This document shows positions 1-15,400 of a stretch of 37,928 nucleotides of DNA, in pieces. How positions within the stretch are numbered: position 1 is the first letter of the stretch; the number at the start of each line of letters is the position of its first letter. The notes below the pieces were generated by a model that was not told the origin of the DNA, did no database searches, and saw only the letters and a list, made by a program, of their open reading frames with translations. Made by a program: the position numbers and the translations under genes. This DNA comes from Diphasiastrum complanatum (lineage: Eukaryota > Streptophyta > Lycopodiopsida > Lycopodiales > Lycopodiaceae), in NCBI GenBank assembly GCA_029204225.1, contig MU835588.1, forward strand, positions 1 through 37,928. The letters run 5' to 3'.

Positions 1-3000
1 TAGAGGATTTAAAGTCCTTATCGAAACTAATAAAACATCCTACCACTACAACTATGTTATTCGCTCCAATGGAGGATTTAAAGTCCTCATTGAACCTAAG
101 AACAGACTATGTCATATTAGTTCCAATAGAGGATTTAAAGTCCTTATCGAAACTAATAAAACATCCTACCACTACACTATGTTATTCGCTCCAATGGAGG
201 ATTTAAAGTCCTCATTGAACCTAAGAACAGACTATGTCATATTAGTTCCAATAGAGGATTTAAAGTCCTTATCGAAACTAATAAAACATCCTACCACTAC
301 CACTATGTCATTAGCGCAATGAGGATTTAAAGTCCTCATTGAACCTAAACTACACTATGTCATATTAGTTCCAATAGAGGATTTAAAGTCCTTATCGAAA
401 CTAATAACACCCTCCACTACCACTATGTCGATGCCAATAGAGGATTTAAAGTCCTCATTGAACCTAAGAACAGACTATGTCATATTAGTTCCAATAGAGG
501 ATTTAAAGTCCTTATCGAAACTAATAAAACATCCTACCACTACAACTATGTTATTCGCTCCAATGGAGGATTTAAAGTCCTCATTGAACCTAAGAACAGA
601 CTATGTCATATTAGTTCCAATAGAGGATTTAAAGTCCTTATCGAAACTAATAAAACATCCTACCACACTATGTTCGCTCCAATGGAGGATTTAAAGTCCT
701 CATTGAACCTAAGAACAGACTATGTCATATTAGTTCCAATAGAGGATTTAAAGTCCTTATCGAAACTAATAAAACATCCTACCATTACCACTATGTCATT
801 CGCAATAGAGGATTTAAAGTCCTCATTGAACCTAAGACTACACTATGTCATATTAGTTCCAATAGAGGATTTAAAGTCCTTATTGAAACTAATAAAACCC
901 TCTCACTACACTATGTCGAGTGCCAATAGAGGATTTAAAGTCCTCATTGAACCTAAGAACAGACTATGTCATATTAGTTCCAATAGAGGATTTAAAGTCC
1001 TTATCGAAACTAAAAAACACCACTACAACTATGTTATTCGCTCCAATGGAGGATTTAAAGTCCTCATTGAACCTAAGAACAGACTATGTCATATTAGTTC
1101 CAATAGAGGATTTAAAGTCCTTATCGAAACTAATAAAACATCCTACCACTACAACTATGTTATTCGCTCCAATGGAGGATTTAAAGTCCTCATTGAACCT
1201 AAGAACAGACTATGTCATATTAGTTCCAATAGAGGATTTAAAGTCCTTATCGAAACTAATAAAACATCCTACCATTACCACTATGTCATTGCGCAATAGA
1301 GGATTTAAAGTCCTCATTGAACCTAAAACACCCTCTCACTACTATGTCATATTAGTTCCAATAGAGGATTTAAAGTCCTTATGAAACTAATAACACCCTC
1401 CACTACCACTATGTCGATTGCCAATAGAGGATTTAAAGTCCTCATTGAACCTAAGAACAGACTATGTCATATTAGTTCCAATAGAGGATTTAAAGTCCTT
1501 ATCGAAACTAATAAAACATCCTACCACTACACTATGTTATTCGCTCCAATGGAGGATTTAAAGTCCTCATTGAACCTAAGAACAGACTATGTCATATTAG
1601 TTCCAATAGAGGATTTAAAGTCCTTATCGAACTAATAAAACATCCTACCACTACTATGTTATTCGCTCCAATGGAGGATTTAAAGTCCTCATTGAACCTA
1701 AGAACAGACTATGTCATATTAGTTCCAATAGAGGATTTAAAGTCCTTATCGAAACTAATAAAACATCCTACCATTACCACTATGTCATTAGCGCAATAGA
1801 GGATTTAAAGTCCTCATTGAACCTAATAACAGACTATGTCATATTAGTTCCAATAGAGGATTTAAAGTCCTTATTGAAACTAATAACACCCTACCACTAC
1901 CACTATGTCGATGCCAATAGAGGATTTAAAGTCCTCATTGAACCTAAGAACAGACTATGTCATATTAGTTCCAATAGAGGATTTAAAGTCCTTATCGAAA
2001 CTAATAAAACATCCTACCACTACAACTATGTTATTCGCTCCAATGGAGGATTTAAAGTCCTCATTGAACCTAAGAACAGACTATGTCATATTAGTTCCAA
2101 TAGAGGATTTAAAGTCCTTATCGAAACTAATAAAACATCCTACCACTACAACTATGTTATTCGCTCCAATGGAGGATTTAAAGTCCTCATTGAACCTAAG
2201 AACAGACTATGTCATATTAGTTCCAATAGAGGATTTAAAGTCCTTATCGAAACTAATAAAACATCCTACCATTACCACTATGTCATTAGCGCAAATAGAG
2301 GATTTAAAGTCCTCATTGAACCTAATAACAACTATGTCATATTAGTTCCAATAGAGGATTTAAAGTCCTTATCGAAACTAATAACACCCCTCACTACACT
2401 ATGTCGATGCCAATAGAGGATTTAAAGTCCTCATTGAACCTAAGAACAGACTATGTCATATTAGTTCCAATAGAGGATTTAAAGTCCTTATCGAAACTAA
2501 TAAAACATCCTACCACTACAACTATGTTATTCGCTCCAATGGAGGATTTAAAGTCCTCATTGAACCTAAGAACAGACTATGTCATATTAGTTTCCAATAG
2601 AGGATTTAAAGTCCTTATCGAAACTAATAAAACATCCTACCACTACAACTATGTTATTCGCTCCAATGGAGGATTTAAAGTCCTCATTGAACCTAAGAAC
2701 AGACTATGTCATATTAGTTCCAATAGAGGATTTAAAGTCCTTATCGAAACTAATAAAACATCCTACCATTACCACTATGTCATTAGCGCAATAGAGGATT
2801 TAAAGTCCTCATTGAACCTAATAACACACCACTATGTCATATTAGTTCCAATAGAGGATTTAAAGTCCTTATTGAAACTAATAAACACCTACTCACTACC
2901 ACTATGTCGATGCCAATAGGATTTAAAGTCCTCATTGAACCTAAAGAACAGACTATGTCATATTTAGTTCCAATAAGGATTTAAAGTCCTTATCGAAACT

Positions 3001-4990
3001 AATAAAACATCCTACCACTACAACTATGTTATTCGCTCCAATGGAGGATTTAAAGTCCTCATTGAACCTAAGAACAGACTATGTCATATTAGTTCCAATA
3101 GAGGATTTAAAGTCCTTATCGAAACTAATAAAACATCCTACCACTACACTATGTTATTCGCTCCAATGAGGATTTAAAGTCCTCATTGAACCTAAGAACA
3201 GACTATGTCATATTAGTTCCAATAGAGGATTTAAAGTCCTTATCGAAACTAATAAAACATCCTACCATTACCACTATGTCATTAGCGCAATAGAGGATTT
3301 AAAGTCCTCATTGAACCTAATAACACTATGTCATATTAGTTCCAATAGAGGATTTAAAGTCCTTATCGAAACTAATAACACCCTACCACTACCACTATGT
3401 CGATGCCAATAGAGGATTTAAAGTCCTCATTGAACCTAAGAACAGACTATGTCATATTAGTTCCAATAGAGGATTTAAAGTCCTTATCGAAACTAATAAA
3501 ACATCCTACCACTACAACTATGTTATTCGCTCCAATGGAGGATTTAAAGTCCTCATTGAACCTAAGAACAGACTATGTCATATTAGTTCCAATAGAGGAT
3601 TTAAAGTCCTTATCGAAACTAATAAAACATCCTACCACTACAACTATGTTATTCGCTCCAATGAGGATTTAAAGTCCTCATTGAACCTAAGAACAGACTA
3701 TGTCATATTAGTTCCAATAGAGGATTTAAAGTCCTTATCGAAACTAATAAAACATCCTACCATTACCACTATGTCATTAGCGCAAATAGAGGATTTAAAG
3801 TCCTCATTGAACCTAATAACACCCTCTCACTACCACTATGTCATATTAGTTCCAATAGAGGATTTAAAGTCCTTATCGAAACTAATAACCCTCCACTACC
3901 ACTATGTCGATGCCAATAGAGGATTTAAAGTCCTCATTGAACCTAAGAACAGACTATGTCATATTAGTTCCAATAGAGGATTTAAAGTCCTTATCGAAAC
4001 TAATAAAACATCCTACCACTACAACTATGTTATTCGCTCCAATGGAGGATTTAAAGTCCTCATTGAACCTAAGAACAGACTATGTCATATTAGTTCCAAT
4101 AGAGGATTTAAAGTCCTTATCGAAACTAATAAAACATCCTACCACTACAACTATGTTATTCGCTCCAATGAGGATTTAAAGTCCTCATTGAACCTAAGAA
4201 CAGACTATGTCATATTAGTTCCAATAGAGGATTTAAAGTCCTTATCGAAACTAATAAAACATCCTACCATTACCACTATGTCATTAGCGCAATAGAGGAT
4301 TTAAAGTCCTCATTGAACCTAATAACACTACCACTATGTCATATTAGTTCCAATAGAGGATTTAAAGTCCTTATCGAAACTAATAAAACACCCTCTCACT
4401 ACCACTATGTCGAGTCCAATAGAGGATTTAAAGTCCTCATTGAACCTAAGAACAGACTATGTCATATTAGTTCCAATAGAGGATTTAAAGTCCTTATCGA
4501 AACTAATAAAACATCCTACCACTACAACTATGTTATTCGCTCCAATGGAGGATTTAAAGTCCTCATTGAACCTAAGAACAGACTATGTCATATTAGTTCC
4601 AATAGAGGATTTAAAGTCCTTATCGAAACTAATAAAACATCCTACCACTACAACTATGTTATTCGCTCCAATGGAGGATTTAAAGTCCTCATTGAACCTA
4701 AGAACAGACTATGTCATATTAGTTCCAATAGAGGATTTAAAGTCCTTATCGAAACTAATAAAACATCCTACCATTACCACTATGTCATTAGCGCAATAGA
4801 GGATTTAAAGTCCTCATTGAACCTAATAACAGACTATGTCATATTAGTTCCAATAGAGGATTTAAAGTCCTTATTGAAACTAATAAAACATCTCACTACC
4901 ACTATGTCGAGTGCCAATAGAGGATTTAAAGTCCTCATTGAACCTAAGAACAGACTATGTCATATTAGTTCCAATAGAGGATTTAAAGTC
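1..4990. repeat. Array domain 1: mixed HOR variants
   Basis: About ten HORs, beginning in B1 of a partial copy; the first complete A1 starts at 434. Monomers A1 to B3 are nearly identical between copies, but the A4 and B4 linkers differ almost every time. The A4 linker is full length near 3,810-3,850 (CACCCTCTCACTACCACTATG) and collapsed to AATAACACTATG near 3,320. The B4 end is CGATG in some copies and CGAGTG, CGATTG or CGAGT in others. Scattered indels occur near 2,590 and 2,920-2,975, but most of the stretch is clean. No gene is supported here. Confidence 0.9.
3659..3683 (+). other. Bulge-free core variant with a 9-bp perfect stem
   Basis: Loss of the usual bulged purine gives CAATGAGGA facing TCCTCATTG around TTTAAAG, a perfect nine-base-pair stem. 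The same change is seen at about 317, 3,164, 4,166, 32,782 and 34,267. These are A-type cores, and the deletion falls exactly at the unpaired base, so pairing is unaffected or improved. It may equally be homopolymer-type sequencing loss in a GG run where the parent is CCAATGGAGG. Confidence 0.75.
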
Positions 4991-6324
4991 CTTATCGAAA
5001 CAATAAAACATCCTACCACTACAACTATGTTATTCGCTCCAATGGAGGATTTAAAGTCCTCATTGAACCTAAGAACAGACTATGTCATATTAAGTTCCAA
5101 TAGAGGATTTAAAGTCCTTATCGAAACTAATAAAACATCCTACCTACAAACACTATGTTATTCGCTCCAATGGAGGATTTAAAGTCCTCATTGAACCTAA
5201 GAACAGACTATGTCATATTAGTTCCAATAGAGGATTTAAAGTCCTTATCGAAACTAAATAAAACATCCTACCAATTACCACTATGTCATTAGCGCCAAAT
5301 TAGAGGATTTAAAGTCCTCATTGAACCTAATAAAACCCTCTCACTACCACTATGTCATATTAGTTCCAATAGAGGATTTAAAGTCCTTATAGAAACTAAT
5401 AACACCCCTCTCACTACCACTATGTCGAGTGCCAATAGAGGATTTAAAGTCCTCATTGAACCTATGAACAGACTATGTCCTATTAGTTCCAATAGAGGAT
5501 TTAAAGTCCTTATCGAAACGTAAGTAAAACATCCTACCATCTACAACTATGTTATTCGCTCCAATGGAGGATTTAAAGTCCTCATTGAACCTAAGAACAG
5601 ACTATGTCATATTAGTTCCAATAGAGGATTTAAAGTCCTTATCGAACTAATAAAACATCCTACCCACTACAACTATGTTATTCGCTCCAATGGAGGATTT
5701 AAAGTCCTCATTGAACTTAAGAACAGACTATGTCATATAGTTCCAATAGAGGATTTAAAGTCCTTATCGAAACTAATAAAACATCCTACCATTACCACTA
5801 TGTCATTAGCGCAAATAGAGGATTTAAAGTCCTCATTGAACCTAATAACACCCTCTCACTACCACTTAGTCATATTAGTTCCAATAGAGATTTAAAGTCC
5901 TTATTGAAACTAATAACACCCTCTCACTACCACTATGTCGAGTGCCAATAGAGGATTTAAATAGTCTCATTGAACCTAAAGAACAGACTATGTCATATTA
6001 GTTCCAATAGAGGATTTAATGTCCTTATCGAAACTAATAAAACATCCTACCACTACAACTATGTTATTCGCTCCAATGGAGGATTTAAAGTCCTCATTGA
6101 ACCTAAGAACAGACTATGTCATATTAGTTCCAATAGAGGATTTAAAGTCCTTATCGAAACTAATAAAACATCCTACCACTACAACTATGTTATTCGCTCC
6201 AATGGAGGATTTAAAGTCCTCATTGAACCTAAGAACAGACTATGTCATATTAGTTCCAATAGAGGATTTAAAGTCCTTATCGAAACTAATAAAACATCCT
6301 ACCATTACCACTATGTCATTAGCG

Positions 6325-6393
6325 CAAATAGAGGATTTAAAGTCCTCATTGAACCTAATAACACCCTCTCACTACCACTATGTCATATTAGTT
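6325..6393 (+). repeat. Full-length A4 monomer (69 bp, long-form HOR)
   Basis: Exemplar of the long A4 found throughout domain 2. It starts CAAATAGAGG and carries an AATAACACCCTCTCACTACC linker before ACTATGTCATATTAGTT. The same linker block occurs in B4 immediately downstream (6,394-6,459), so the A4-B4 dimer has two nearly identical linkers, unlike the other three dimers. In the clean domains this linker is reduced to 9-20 bases with many different breakpoints. Confidence 0.88.
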
Positions 6394-6459
6394 CCAATAG
6401 AGGATTTAAAAGTCCTTATTGAAACTAATAACACCCTCTCACTACCACTATGTCGAGTG
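6394..6459 (+). repeat. Full-length B4 monomer closing the long-form HOR
   Basis: The last monomer of the HOR. It reads TTATTGAAACTAA rather than TTATCGAAACTAA at the end of the core, has the AATAACACCCTCTCACTACC linker, and ends CTATGTCGAGTG, the signature that marks each HOR boundary. This copy has one extra A in the core (AAAAGTCC), so it is 66 bp rather than the 65-bp consensus. TTATTG restores the outer arm complementary to CAAT, so its hairpin is better paired than in B1-B3. Confidence 0.85.
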
Positions 6460-9400
6460 CCAATAGAGGATTTAAAGTCCTCATTGAACCTAAGAACAGA
6501 CTATGTCATATTAGTTCCAATAGAGGATTTAAAGTCCTTATCGAAACTAATAAAACATCCTACCACTACAACTATGTTATTCGCTCCAATGGAGGATTTA
6601 AAGTCCTCATTGAACCTAAGAACAGACTATGTCATATTAGTTCCAATAGAGGATTTAAAGTCCTTATCGAAACTAATAAAACATCCTACCACGACAACTA
6701 TGATATTCGCTCCATATGGAGGATTTAAAGGTCCTCATTGAACCTAAGAACAGACTATGTCATATTAGTTCCAATAGAGGATTTAAAGTCCTTATCGAAA
6801 CTAATAAAACATCCTACCATTACCACTATGTCATTAGCGCAAATAGAGATTTAAAGTCCTCATTGAACCATATAACACCCTCTCACTACCACTATGTCAT
6901 ATTAGTTCCAATAGAGGATTTAAAGTCCTTATTGAAACTAATAACACCCACTCACTACCCACTATGTCGAGTGCCAATAGAGGATTTAAAGTCCTCATTG
7001 AACCTAAGAACAGACTATGTCATATTAGTTCCAATAGAGGATGTAAAGTCCTTATCGAAACTAATAAAACATCCTACACTACAACTATGTTATTCGCTCC
7101 AATGGAGGATTTAAAGTCCTCATTGAACCTAAGAACAGACTATGTCATATTAGTTCCAATAGAGGATTTAAAGTCCTTATCGAAACTAATAAAACATCCT
7201 ACCACTACAACTATGTTTATTCGCTCCAATGGAGGATTTAAAGTCCTCAGTGAACCTAAGAACAGACTATGTCATATTAGTCTCCAATAGAGGATTTAAA
7301 GTCCTTATCGAAACTAATAAAACATCCTACCATTACCACTATGTCTTTAGCGCAAATAGAGGATTTAATAGTCCTCATTGAACCTAATAACACCCTCTCA
7401 CTACCACTATGTCATATTAGTTCCAATAGAGGATTTAAAGTCCTTATTGAAAACTAATAACACCCTCTCACTATCCACTATGTCGAGTGCCAATAGAGAT
7501 TTTAAAGTCCTCATTGAACCTAAGAACAGACTATGTCATATTAGTTCCAATAGAGGATTTAAAGGCCTTATCGAAACTAATAAAACATCCTACCACTACA
7601 ACTATGTTATTCGCTCCAATGGAGGATTTAAAGTCCTCATTGAACCTAAGAACAGACTATGTCATATTAGTTCCAATAGAGGATTTAAAGTCCTTATCGA
7701 AACTAATAAAACATCCTACCACTACAACTATGTTATTCGCTCCAATGGAGGATTTAAAGTCCTCATTGAACCTAAGAACAGACTATGTCATATTAGTTCC
7801 AATAGAGGATTTAAAGTCCTTATCGAAACTAATAAAACATCCTACCATTACACTATGTCATTCGCAATAGAGGATTTAAAGTCCTCATTGAACCTAATAA
7901 CAGACTATATGTCATATTAGTTCCAATAGAGGATTTAAAGTCCTTATCGAAACTAATAACACCTCTCACTACCACTATGTCGAGTGCCAATAGAGGATTT
8001 AAAGTCCTCATTGAACCTAAGAACAGACTATGTCATATTAGTTCCAATAGAGGATTTAAAGTCCTTATCGAAAACTAATAAAACTTCCAACCACTACAAC
8101 TATGTTATTCGCTCCAATGGAGGATTTAAAAGTCCTCATTGAACCTAAGAACAGACTATGTCATATAGTTCCAATAGAGGATTTAAAGTCCTTATCGAAA
8201 CTAATAAAACATCCTACCACTACAACTATGTATTCGCTCCAATGGAGGATTTAAAGTCCTCATTGAACCTAAGAACAGACTATGTCATATTAGTTCCAAT
8301 AGAGGATTTAAAGTCCTTATCGAAACTAATAAAACATCCTACCATTACCACTCTATGTCATTAGACGCAAATAGAGGATTTAAAGTCCTCATTGAAACCT
8401 AATAACACCCTCTCACTACCACTTGTCATATTAGTTCCAATAGAGATTTAAAGTCCTTATTGAAACTAATAACACCCTCTTCACTACCACTATGTCGAGT
8501 GCCAATAGAGGATTTAAAAGTCCTCATTGAACCTAAGAACAGACTATGGCATATATAGTTCCAATAGAGGATTTAAAGTCCTTATCGAAACTAATAAAAC
8601 ATCCTACCACTACAACTATGTTATTCGCTCCAATGGAGGATTTAAAGTCCTCATTGAACTAAGAACAGACTATGTCATATTAGTTCCAATAGAGGATTTA
8701 AAGTCCTTATCGAAACTAATAAAAACATTCCTACCACTACAACTATGTTATTCGCTCCAATGGAGGATTTAAAGTCCTCATTGAACCTAAGAACAGACTA
8801 TGTCATATTAGTTACAATAGAGGATTTAAAGTCCTTATCGAAACTAATAAAACATCCTACATTACCACTATGTCATTAGCGCAAATAGAGGATTTAAAGT
8901 CCTCATTGAACCTAATAACACCCTCTCACTACCACTATGTCATATTAGTTCCAATAGAAGGATTTAAAGTCCTTATTGAAACTAATACACCCGCTCACTA
9001 CCACTATGTCGAGTGCCATATAGAGGATTTTAAAGTCCTCATTGAACCTAAGAACAGACTATGTCATAATTAGTTCCAATAGAGGATTTAAAGTCCTTAT
9101 CGAAACTAATAAAACATCTACCACTACAACTATGTTATTCGCTCCAATGGAGGATTTAAAGTCCTCATTGAACCTAAGAACAGACTATGTCATATTAGTT
9201 CCAATAGAGGATTTAAAGTCCTTATCGAAACTAATAAAACATCCTACCACTACAACTAGGTTATTCGCTCCAATGGAGGATTTAAAGTCCTCATTGAACT
9301 AAGAACAGACTATGTCATATTAGTTCCAATAGAGGATTTAAAGTCCTTATCGAAACTAATAAAACATCCTACCATTACCACTATGTCATTAGCGCAAATA

Positions 9401-12400
9401 GAGGATTTAAAGTCCTCATTGAACCTAATAACACCCTCTCACTACCACTATGTCATATTAGTTCCAATAGAGGATTTAAAGTCCTTATTGAAAACTAATA
9501 ACACCCTCTCACCTACCACTATGTCGAGTGCCAATAGAGGATTTAAAGTCCTCATTGAACCTAAGAACAGACTATGTCATATTAGTTCCAATAGAGGATT
9601 TAAAGTCCTTATCGAAACTAATAAAACATCCTACACTACAACTATGTTATTCGCTCCAATGGAGGATTTAAAGTCCTCATTGAACTAAGAACAGACTATG
9701 TCATATTAGTTCCAATAGAGGATTTAAAGTCCTTATCGAAACTAATAAACCATCCTACCACTACAACTATGTATTCGCTCCAATGGAGGATTTAAAAGTC
9801 CTCATTGAACTAAGAACAGACTATGTCATATTAGTTCCAATAGAGGATTTAAAGTCCTTATCGAAACTAATAAAACATCCTACCATTACCACTATGTCAT
9901 TAGCGCAAATAGAGGATTTAAAGTCCTCATTGAACCTAATAACACCCTCTCACTACCACTATGTCATATTAGTTCCAATAGAGGATTTAAAGTCCTTATT
10001 GAAACTAATAACACCCTCTCACTACCACTATGTCGAGTGCAATAGAGGATTTAAAGTCCTCATTGACACCTAAGAAACAGACTATGTCATATTAGTTCCA
10101 ATAGAGGATTTAAAGTCCTTATCGAAACTAATAAAACATCCTAACCTACTACTACAACTATGTTATTCGCTCCAATGGAGGATTTAAAGTCCTCATTGAA
10201 CCTAAGAACAGACTATGTCATATTAGTTCCAATAGAGGATTTAAAGTCCTTATCGAAACTAATAAAACATCCTACCACTACAACTATGTTATTCGCTCCA
10301 ATGGAGGATTTAAAGTCCTCATTGAAACCTAAGAACAGGACTATGTCATATTAGTTCCAATAGGAGGATTTAAAGTCCTTATCGAAACTAATAAAACATC
10401 CTACCATTACCACTATGTCATTAGCGCAAATAGAGGATTTAAAGGTCCTCATTGAACCTAATAACACCCTCTCACTACCACTAAGTCATATTAGTTCCAA
10501 TAGAGGATTTAAAGTCCTTATTGAAACTAATAACACCCTCTCACTACCACTATGTCGAGTGCCAATAGAGGATTTAAGTCCTCATTGAACCTAAGAACAG
10601 ACTATGTCATATTAGTTCCAATAGAGGATTTAAAGTCCTTATCGAAACTAATAAAACATCCTACCACTACAACTATGTTATTCGCTCCAATGGAGGATTT
10701 AAAGTCCTCATTGAACCTAAGAACAGACTATGTCATATTAGTTCCAATAAGAGGATTTAAAGTCCTTATCGAAAACTAATAAAACATCCTACACTACAAA
10801 CTATGTTATTCGCTCCAATGAGGAGGATTTAAAGTCCTCATCTGAACCTAAGAACAGACTATGTCATATTAGTTTCCAATGAGGATTTAAAGTCCTTATC
10901 GAAACTAATAAACATCCTACCATTACCACTATGTCATTAGCGCCAATAGAGGATTTAAAGTCCTCATTGAACCTAATAACACCCTCTCACTTCCACTATG
11001 TCATATTAGTTCCAATAGAGGATTTAAGTCCTTATTGAAACTAATATACACCCCTCTCACTACCACTATGTCGAAGTGCCAATAGAGGATTTAAAGTCCC
11101 TCATTGACCTAAGAACAGACTATGTCATATTAGTTCCAATAGAGGATTTAAAGTCCTTATCGAAACTAATAAAACATCCTACCACTACAACTATGTATTC
11201 GCTCCAATGGAGGATTTAAAGTCCTCATTGAACCTAAGAACAGACTATGTCATATTAGTTCCAATAGAGGATTTAAAGTCCTTATCGAAACTAATAAACA
11301 TCCTACCACTACAACTATGTTATTCGCTCCAATGGAGGATTTAAAGTCCTCATTGAACCTAAGAACAGACTATGTCATATTAGTTCCAATAGAGGATTTA
11401 AAGTCCTTATCGAAACTAATAAAACATCCTACCATTACCACTATGTCATTAGCGCAAATAGAGGATTTAAAGTCCTCATTGAACCTAATAACACCCTCCT
11501 CACTACCACTATGTCATATTAGTTCCAATAGAGGATTTAAAGTCCTTATTGAAACTAATAACACCCTCTCACTACACTATGTCGAGTGCCATTAGAGGAT
11601 TTAAAGTCCCTCATTGAACCTAAGAACAGACTATGTCATATTAGTTCCAATAGAGGATTTAAAGTCCTTATCGAAAACTAACTAAAACATCCTACCACTA
11701 CAACTATGTTATTCGCTCCAATGGAGGATTTAAAGTCCTCATTGAACCTAAGAAAGACTATGTCATATTAGTTCCAATAGAGGATTTAAAGTCCTTATCG
11801 AAACTAATAAAACATCCTACCACTACAACTATGTGATTCGCTCCAATGGAGGATTTAAAGTCCTCATTGAACCTAAGAACCAGACTATGTCATATTAGTT
11901 CCAATAGAGGATTTAAAGTCCTTATCGAAACTAATAAAACATCCTACCATTACCACTATGTCATTAGCGCAAATAGAGGATTTAAAGTCCTCATTGAACC
12001 TAATAACACCCTCTCACTACCACTATGTCATATTAGTTTCCAATAGAGGATTTAAAGTCCTTATTGAAACTAATAACACCTCTCACTACCACCTATGTCG
12101 AGTGCCAATAGAGGATTTAAAGTCCTCATTGAACTAAGAACAGACTAATGTCATATTAGTTCCAATAGAGGATTTAAAGTCCCTTATCGAAACTAATAAA
12201 ACATCTACCACTACAACTATGTTATTCGCTCCAATGGAGGATTTAAAGTCCTCATTGAACCTAAGAACAGACTATGTCATATTAGTTCCAATAGAGGATT
12301 TAAAGTCCTTATCGAAACTAATAAAAACATCCTACACTACAACTATGTTATTCGCTCCAATGGAGGATTTAAAGTCTCATGAACCTAAGAAACAGACTAT

Positions 12401-15400
12401 GTCATATTAGTTCCAATAGAGATTTAAAGTCCTTATCGAAACTAATAAAACATCCTACCAGTTACCACTATGTCATTAGCGCAAATAGAGGATTTTAAAG
12501 TCCTCATTGAACCTAATAACACCCTCTCACTACCACTATGTCATATTAGTTCAATAGAGGATTTAAAGTCCTTATTGAAAACTAATAACACCCTCTCACT
12601 ACCACCTATTGTCGAGTGCCAAGAGGATTAAAGTCCTCATTGAACCTAAGAACAGACTAGTAATATTAGTTCCAATAGAGGGATTTAAGTCCTTATCGAA
12701 CTAATCAAAAAACATCCTACCCACTACAACTATGTTATTCGCTCCAATCGGAGGATTTAAAGTCCCTCATGAACCTAAGACAGACTATGTCATATTAGTT
12801 CCAATAGAGGATTTAAAGTCCTTATCGAAAACTAATAAAACATCCTACCACTACAAACTATGTCTATTCGCTCCAATGGAGGATTTAAAAGTCCTCATTG
12901 AACCTAAGAACAGACTATGTCATATTAGTTCCAATAGAGGATTTAAAGTCCCTTATCGAAACTCATAAAACATCCTCACCATTACACATATGTCATTAGC
13001 GCCAAATAGAGGATTAAAGTCCTCATTGAACAAATAGACACCCCTCTCACTACCACTATGTCATATTAGTTCCAACTAGAGGATTTAAAGTCCTTATTGA
13101 ACTAATAACACCCTCTCACATACCCACTATGTCGAGTGCCAATAGAGGATTTACAAGTCTCATTGAACCTAAGAACAGACCTATGTCATAATTAGTTCCC
13201 AATAGAGGATTTTAAAGTCCTTATCGAAACTAATAAAACATCCTACCACTACAACTATGTTATTCGCTCAATGGAGGATTTAAAGTCCTCATTGAACCTA
13301 CAGAACAGACTATGTCATATTAGTTCCAATAGAGGATTCTAAAGTCCTTTATCGAAACTAATAAAACATCCCTACCACTACAACTATGTCTATCGCTCAA
13401 TGGAGGATTTTTAAAGTCCTCATTGAACCTAAGAACAGGACTATGTCATATTAGTTCCAATAGAGGATTTAAAGTCCTTATCGAAACTAATAAAACCTCC
13501 TACCATTACCACTATGTCATTAGCGCAATAGAGGATTTAAAGTCCTCATTGAACCCTATAACACCCTCTCACTACCCACTATGTCATATTAGTTCCAATA
13601 GAGGATTTTAAAGTCCTTATTGAACTAATAACACCCTCTCACTACCCACTATGTCGAGTGCCAATAGAGGATTTAAAGTTCCTCATTGACCTAAGAACAG
13701 ACTATGTCATATTAGTTCCCATAGAGGATTTAAAAGTCCTTATCGAAACTAATAAAACATCCTACCACTACAACTATGTTATTCGCTCCAATGGAGGATT
13801 TAAAAGTCCTCATTGAACCTAAGAACAGACTATGTCATATTAGTCCAATAGAGGATTTAAAGTCCTTATCGAAACTAATAAAACATCCTACCACTACAAC
13901 TATGTTATTCGCTCCAATGGAGGATTTAAAGTCCTCATTGAACCTAAGAACAGACTATGTCATATTAGTTCCAATAGAGGATTTAAAGTCCTTATCGAAA
14001 CTAATAAAACATCCTACCATTACCACTATGTCATTAGCGCAAATAGAGGATTTAAAGTCCTCATTGAACCTAATAACACCCTCTCACTACCCACTATGTC
14101 ATATTAGTTCCCAATAGAGGATTTTAAACGTCCTTATTGAAACTAATAACACCCTCTCACTACCACTATGTCGAGTGCCAATAGAGGATTTAAAGTCCTC
14201 ATTGAACTAAGAACAGACTATGTCATATTAGTTCCAATAGAGGATTTAAGTCCTTTATCGAACTAATAAAACATCCTACCACTACAACTATGTTATTCGC
14301 TCCAATGGACGGATTTAAAGTCCTCATTGAACCTAAGAACAGGACTATGTCATATTAGTTCCAATAGAGGATTTAAAGTCCTTATCGAAAACTAATAAAC
14401 ATCCCTACCACTACAACTATGTTATTCGCTCCAATGGAGATTTAAAGTCCCTCATTGAACCTAAAGAACAGACTATGTCATATTAGTCCAATAGAGGATT
14501 TAAAGTCCTTATCGAAACTAATAAAACATCCTACCATTACCACTATGTCATTAGCGCAATAGAGGATTTAAAGTCCTCATTGAAACCTAATAACACCCTT
14601 CACTACCACTATGTCATATTAGTTCCAATAGAGGATTTAAAGTCCTTATTGAAACTAATAACACCCTCTCACTAACCACTATGTCGAGTGCCAATAGAGG
14701 ATTTAAAGTCCTCATTGAACCTAAGCAACAGACTATGTCATATTAGTTCCAATAGAGGATTTAAAGTCCTTATCGAAACAATAAAACCATCCCTACCACT
14801 AAACTATGTTATTCGCTCCCAATGGAGGATTTAAAGTCTCATTGAACCTAAGAACAGACTATGTCATATTAGTTCCAATAGAGGATTTAAAGTCCTTATC
14901 GAAACTAATAAACATCCTACCACTACAACTTGTTATTCGCTCCAATGGAGGATTTAAAGTCCTCATTGAACCTAAGAACAGACTACTGTCATATTGTCTC
15001 CAATAGCGGATTTAAAGTCCTTATCGAAACTAATAAACATCCTACCATTACCACTATGTCATTAGCGCAAATAGAGGATTTTAAAGTCCTCATTGAACCT
15101 AATAACACCTCTCACTACCACTATGTATATTAGTTCCAATAGAGGATTTAAAGTCCTTATTGAAACTAATAACACCCCTCTCACTACACTATGGTCGAGT
15201 GCCAATAGAGGATTTAAAGTCCTCATTGAACCTAAGAACAGACTATGTCATATTAGTTCCAATAGAGGATTTAAAGTCCTTATCGAAACTAAATAAAACA
15301 TCCTACCACTACAACTATGTTATTCGCTCCAATGGAGGATTTAAAGTCCTCATTGAACCTAAGACACGATATGTTCATATTAGTTCCAATAGAGGATTAA

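Noticed and set aside
5355-5540. Minus-strand open frame of 61 codons
   Set aside because: It is repeat sequence read in reverse, opened by chance indels in the error-rich domain, and has no counterpart in other HORs.
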